Source of the DNA: Ovoidimarina sp963698645
GTDB lineage: Bacteria; Pseudomonadota; Alphaproteobacteria; Rhodobacterales; Rhodobacteraceae
Direction: 5' to 3'
DNA length: 64,000 nt
Assembly (NCBI GenBank): GCA_963698645.1
Contig: CAVORP010000004.1
Span: forward strand, 1 to 64,000
Below, piece by piece: positions 60,291 to 64,000 of the stretch (positions within the stretch are counted from its first letter, which is position 1; the number at the start of each line of letters is the position of its first letter). The position numbers were made by a program, and so were the translations under genes. The notes under the pieces are model-generated. The model did not search any database. It saw nothing but the letters and a program-made list of their open reading frames with translations, and had not been told where the DNA came from.

Positions 60291-61290
60291 GAACCCTGCC
60301 CTGAAGAAGCGCTTCAAATTCGGCTTCTGCGGCAGGGATGTCAATTGCCGTGGGGGATTTCCGCAGGCTCAACGCCGCGTCTGCCCGGGCCCTCGTGTCT
60401 CCGTCAAGGACGCCCGCCTCGGCGGCGATCTCCTGCATCTCGGCCAGATCGCCGTTGCAGTGCAGGATCAGGTCGCATCCCGCCGCAAGCGATGCCCGCG
60501 TCCGTTCGGTCATGGTGCCGCCGAGCGCCTCCATGGACAGATCGTCGGTCATCAGAAGCCCGCCGAACCCGATTTCGTTGCGGATCAGGTCGATCATCCG
60601 GGGCGAGACGGTGGCGGCGCGGGTCGGATCGAAGCTCGAATAGACCATATGCGCGGTCATCGCGAGCGGCAGGTCCGACAGCGCCGCGAAGGGCGCGAAA
60701 TCCTGTTCGGCGAGGTCATCGGGCGACGCATCGGTTGCGGGCAGGCCCAGATGGCTGTCCACCGCGCCGCGTCCGTGTCCGGGGATATGCTTGACCACCG
60801 GCAGGACGCCGCCCGCCAGAAGTCCCGTGGCCACCGCCCGCCCGATCCGGGCGACCACGCCCGGGTCGGTGCCATAGCAGCGGTTCCGGAGAAACGGGTG
60901 GGTCGCATCGGTGGCCACGTCCACGAGGGGCGCGCAGTTCACGTCGATGCCGAGGCCGCGCAATTCGTCGGCGATCAGCCGGTACCGCAGGTACATCGAC
61001 CGCTCGGCCCCCGCGCCCGCGTCGCGCACCTGATCCAGCGGCGGAGGCCAGCCCCGCGCCAGGGGCGGCTGAAGCCGCTGCACCCGCCCGCCTTCCTGAT
61101 CGATGAGGATAGGCGCATCCCGCCCGACGGCGTCGCGCAAATCGGCGGTCAGCGCCCGGATCTGATCGGCGGTTTCGATATTGCGCGCGAAGAGGATGAA
61201 GCCCCAAGGGGCCGCCTCTCGGAAGAAAGCCGCCTCATCGGGGGTCAGATGCGGCCCGGCACATCCCAGGATATGAGCGCCGATTCGCAC
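60277..61290 (-). CDS. nagZ: beta-N-acetylhexosaminidase
   Basis: 337 residues, GTG start. GH3 family: D-Q-E-G-G-R-V-Q-R-L, V-K-H-I-P-G-H-G-R-G-A-V-D-S-H (loop with His) and L-L-M-T-D-D-L-S-M-E-A-L with nucleophile Asp. Cytoplasmic cell-wall recycling. C terminus is a little longer than in E. coli; the gene runs into scpA. Confidence 0.95.
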   Translation of the reverse strand: MRIGAHILGCAGPHLTPDEAAFFREAAPWGFILFARNIETADQIRALTADLRDAVGRDAPILIDQEGGRVQRLQPPLARGWPPPLDQVRDAGAGAERSMYLRYRLIADELRGLGIDVNCAPLVDVATDATHPFLRNRCYGTDPGVVARIGRAVATGLLAGGVLPVVKHIPGHGRGAVDSHLGLPATDASPDDLAEQDFAPFAALSDLPLAMTAHMVYSSFDPTRAATVSPRMIDLIRNEIGFGGLLMTDDLSMEALGGTMTERTRASLAAGCDLILHCNGDLAEMQEIAAEAGVLDGDTRARADAALSLRKSPTAIDIPAAEAEFEALLQGRVHDSD

Positions 61291-61296
61291 CCCAAC

Positions 61297-62229
61297 CTAG
61301 CGGCGGATCACCGGAATGCAGTTCGCATTCTCGGCCACCAGCACGGCACAGAACCGACGCGCGTCGTTGAGATCCTCGAAGCCGAGCGCGCGCAGCCGGT
61401 AGAAGGTCGTACCGCCCGCCGAAGCCTCCTGGATCACCCGGCGCTTGCCGTCGAGAAAGTCGCCGAACCGCGCATCAAGCCCGTTCCAGGCGTCCTGGGC
61501 ACCCGCGATGCTGGGATAGGCGCCAAGCTGCACAAGCCGCGTACCGGGCGGGATCTGAGCCACGTCGACGTCAAGCCCGTCCGAGGACGACAGCGCCGCG
61601 AGATCGGTGCCCGGCGCGTCTTCCGCAGGCGCCTCTTCCGCGATGACAGCGGAGACGCGAACCAGTTCGGCCGGGCGCGCCAGCGGTCGCGGCGACCGGG
61701 CGACACCGCCGATGGAGGCCGGAATGATCTGTTCCGAACCGCTTGTGAACACAGCATTGGTCACGGTCACATCTTCTCCCAACGCCTCTGAAATAGCCAT
61801 TTCTATCAGGGACTTGGGCCGCGTCTCGGCTTCCACCACCTGTTCCGGACTGGCCGAGGGCTCGTCCGGGATCAAGGCTGCGACCGGCTGATCCTCTTCG
61901 GTCAGTTGCACCGGGGGCGGCGCCAGAACCACCATCGCGGTCGGATCTTCCTCGGCCCCGGTGGAGGCCACGCGGGTCACCGACAGGTCCTGATATTCGG
62001 CCTGCATTCCGCCCGGATCTTCGGGCGCGACGCGCATCGGGCCTTCCAATGCGCGTACCACTGGTACGCCGGTCACGTCCCGCATCAAGAGCTGGTAGCC
62101 CCAGATCACGAGCCCGGTCATCAATGCGAAGGACACGATCGCCCCGGCCCAGTTCATGACCGTACCAACCGGCACGCCATCGTCCTGATCGAAGGAGTTG
62201 GACTCCCCCTGAGTATAGCTGTATGTCAT
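61297..62229 (-). CDS. SPOR-domain protein
   Basis: 310 residues. Short cytoplasmic start, one membrane helix at about 27-47 (A-G-A-I-V-S-F-A-L-M-T-G-L-V-I-W-G), a long Pro/Glu-rich periplasmic linker, and a C-terminal SPOR domain (R-L-V-Q-L-G-A-Y-P-S-I-A-G-A; F-Y-R-L-R-A-L-G-F). Binds denuded peptidoglycan at the septum. 6 bases before nagZ; between argS and nagZ as usual. Confidence 0.92.
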   Translation of the reverse strand: MTYSYTQGESNSFDQDDGVPVGTVMNWAGAIVSFALMTGLVIWGYQLLMRDVTGVPVVRALEGPMRVAPEDPGGMQAEYQDLSVTRVASTGAEEDPTAMVVLAPPPVQLTEEDQPVAALIPDEPSASPEQVVEAETRPKSLIEMAISEALGEDVTVTNAVFTSGSEQIIPASIGGVARSPRPLARPAELVRVSAVIAEEAPAEDAPGTDLAALSSSDGLDVDVAQIPPGTRLVQLGAYPSIAGAQDAWNGLDARFGDFLDGKRRVIQEASAGGTTFYRLRALGFEDLNDARRFCAVLVAENANCIPVIRR

Positions 62230-62308
62230 TCCGCCTCGCTCGCGCAGCCGGTGCGTTGCCAGCTGCTGTCTTGCCTGTTTTGCCTAACCCCGACCGAGAC
62301 GCTTGTTG

Positions 62309-64000
62309 TCAGCGCATTTCTTCGACCGGAGTCACCCCCAGAATACCCAATCCTGCTGAAATAACAACGCCAACGGCACGGGCGAGCGCGATTTTGGCTG
62401 CCGTCGCCTTGGGATCGGTCTCGTGCACGAAGCGCAGTTCGGGTTTGTCATTGCCCTTGTTCCAGAGCGTGTGGAACTCCGAGGCGAGCTCGTAGAGATA
62501 GAAGGCCAGCCGGTGCGGTTCGTGGTGGCGCGCGGCGATCTCGATCAGCCGGGGCCATTCGGCGATCTTCCGGGCGACCGCGAATTCCTGTTCGTCGACG
62601 AGGTTGGGGTGGTCCGACATCGGCAGGCCAAGCTCTTCGGCCTTGCGGATCACCGACCGCACGCGGGCATGGGCATACTGGACGTAGAAGACGGGGTTGT
62701 CCTTCGACTGTTCGGTCACCCGGGCAAAGTCGAAATCCAGCGGCGCGTCATTCTTGCGCGTGAGCATGTGAAAGCGCACGACGTCCGGGCCCACCTCGTC
62801 CACCACGTCGCGCAGGGTGACAAAGGTCCCTGCCCGCTTGGACATCTTGAAAGGCTCGCCGTTCTTGTAGAGCCGGACAAGCTGCGTCAGCTTGACGTCG
62901 AGCGGAACGGAACCGTCCGACAGGGCCGAGACCACGGCCTTGATCCGCTTCACATAGCCGCCGTGATCGGCCCCGAAGATGTTGATCAGCTCGTCGAAAT
63001 CGCGGCGCACCTTGTCGTGGTGATAGGCGATGTCGGGGGCGAAATAGGTCCAGGTCCCGTCCGATTTCTTGACCGGGCGGTCCACGTCGTCGCCATGTTC
63101 GGTGGAGCGGAACAGGGTCTGTTCGCGCGGCTCCCAATCCTCGGGCATCTTGCCTTTTGGCGGCTCCAGCATGCCCACATAGATCAGGCCCTTGTCCTCG
63201 AGCACCTTCAGCGCCGCTTCGATCCGGCCCGTGCCATAAAGCGACTTTTCGCTGAAATAGACGTCCATCGTCACGCCCAGCGCGGCAAGATCCTCGCGGA
63301 TCAACGCCATCATCGCCTCGGTCGCGAAGTCGCGGATCTCGCCCAGCCAGTATTCTTCGCCCTTGTCGAGGAGCGTGTCGCCGTATTTCTCTTTCAGCGC
63401 CTCGCCCACTGTCACGAGATAATCGCCGGGATAGAGCCCTTCGGCGATTTCCGGATCCAGCCCGTGCGCTTCGCGGTAACGCTCATAGGCAGAGCGCGCC
63501 AGCACATCCACCTGCGCGCCGCCGTCGTTGATGTAGTATTCGCGGGTGACGTCATAGCCCGCGGCCTGAAGCAGGCTCGAGAGCGCATCGCCGAAGACCG
63601 CGCCCCGTGTATGGCCCACATGGAGCGGTCCGGTGGGATTGGCCGAGACGAACTCGACATTCACCTTCACATGGGCGCCCATGCCGGAATGGCCGAAGGT
63701 CGCGCCGGCGTCGATCGCCTCGGTGACGATGTCATGCCAGACCGATCCGTCGAGGATCAGGTTGATGAAGCCGGGACCGGCCACATCGGCCACGGCGATG
63801 CGCGGGTCGGCCTTGAGCCGTTCGGTCAGGGCGGTCGCGATCTCGCGCGGGTTCTTCGACGCGGGCTTGGCCAGCACCATGGCGGCGTTGGTCGCCATGT
63901 CGCCATGGGCGGCGTCGCGTGGCGGCTCCACCGTGACCGGGCCGTAGTTGAGACCATTGGGCAATTCGCCGTCCGCCACCATGGCATCCAGCGTTTCGAC
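62309..64000 (-). CDS. argS: arginyl-tRNA synthetase (5' end outside window)
   Basis: 564 codons seen, from V-E-T-L-D-A-M-V-A-D onwards; perhaps ten or so residues are missing. HIGH-type motif A-N-P-T-G-P-L-H-V-G-H-T-R, K-M-S-K motif in F-K-M-S-K-R-A-G-T, and D-A-L-R-binding end. The part seen carries no frameshift. It heads the argS-SPOR-nagZ-scpA-scpB operon. Confidence 0.96.
   Translation of the reverse strand, partial: VETLDAMVADGELPNGLNYGPVTVEPPRDAAHGDMATNAAMVLAKPASKNPREIATALTERLKADPRIAVADVAGPGFINLILDGSVWHDIVTEAIDAGATFGHSGMGAHVKVNVEFVSANPTGPLHVGHTRGAVFGDALSSLLQAAGYDVTREYYINDGGAQVDVLARSAYERYREAHGLDPEIAEGLYPGDYLVTVGEALKEKYGDTLLDKGEEYWLGEIRDFATEAMMALIREDLAALGVTMDVYFSEKSLYGTGRIEAALKVLEDKGLIYVGMLEPPKGKMPEDWEPREQTLFRSTEHGDDVDRPVKKSDGTWTYFAPDIAYHHDKVRRDFDELINIFGADHGGYVKRIKAVVSALSDGSVPLDVKLTQLVRLYKNGEPFKMSKRAGTFVTLRDVVDEVGPDVVRFHMLTRKNDAPLDFDFARVTEQSKDNPVFYVQYAHARVRSVIRKAEELGLPMSDHPNLVDEQEFAVARKIAEWPRLIEIAARHHEPHRLAFYLYELASEFHTLWNKGNDKPELRFVHETDPKATAAKIALARAVGVVISAGLGILGVTPVEEMR

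Noticed and set aside
1..64000. CRISPR arrays, insertion sequences, prophage, rRNA
   Set aside because: Looked for direct repeats with spacers, transposase motifs, integrase genes and rRNA; none seen.

Overview
This 64 kb window is high-GC alphaproteobacterial chromosome, almost certainly from the Rhodobacterales (Roseobacteraceae/Paracoccaceae). The support is gene content and order: a split F0 operon with two b-type subunits (atpI-B-E-F'-F), the core cluster ffh-GNAT-GNAT-chorismate mutase-rpsP-rimM-trmD-rplS-rpmE, the block bamE / DUF177-rpmF-plsX-fabH-ihfA-merR-tRNA-Pro, the chain argS-SPOR-nagZ-scpA-scpB, the order-typical pair DUF6456/DUF6477, and a double-length dCTP deaminase. I see no phage, insertion sequence, CRISPR array, rRNA or integron; this is ordinary core chromosome with small accessory cassettes.

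Layout. 0-9.5 kb: CsbD-like fragment, entericidin-type lipoprotein, family 5 peptide-binding protein, a candidate small RNA, an MFS carrier, the translationally coupled bdhA-pentapeptide-patatin operon, DUF502, pseudouridine catabolism (psuK-psuG), TetR and cupin genes. 9.6-16.8 kb: rpsB-tsf, DUF6456/DUF6477, a trimethylamine-methyltransferase-like protein and guaA. 16.9-24.2 kb: YdcF, EamA exporter, FadL porin, P-loop ATPase, metA, hydrolase, ppk2-tetR. 24.3-27.5 kb: circularly permuted ATP-grasp / alpha-E / transglutaminase operon. 27.5-34.5 kb (minus strand): translation and SRP genes, with a previously easy-to-miss TTG-start 57-residue membrane protein between rpsP and rimM. 34.7-40.3 kb: small regulators, azoreductase, transporters and methyltransferase. 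40.5-43.1 kb: ATP synthase F0. 43.1-52.6 kb: adenosine kinase, nth, Ada-type methyltransferase, OmpA lipoprotein, aminotransferase, ABC-F, RidA, OlsB-like, msrB. 52.6-57.6 kb: envelope/fatty-acid block. 57.6-64 kb: dcd, scpBA, nagZ, SPOR protein and argS (running off the end).

The most striking large-scale property is that about 35 single-base indels break otherwise well-conserved genes, most of them one extra base, including genes that should be indispensable (tsf, guaA, rimM, plsX, fabH, scpB, bamE) and even the T-loop of tRNA-Pro. In most cases the total length modulo 3 agrees with the indels I infer. They are clustered (about 20 in 52.9-59.1 kb, none seen in 15.5-29.5 kb). I read this as uncorrected sequence error, so the broken genes are annotated as single full-length genes with the break noted.

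The candidates most worth follow-up as biology are the two-hairpin small RNA at 2217-2292 with a near-ideal promoter and terminator, the 57-aa protein inside the rpsP-rimM operon, the ATP-grasp/alpha-E/transglutaminase operon of unknown product, a palindromic ArsR operator that contains both divergent -35 elements, four 11-bp tandem units carrying ATGCGCAT, and a 14-bp hairpin that is both a terminator and a mask over a ribosome binding site.
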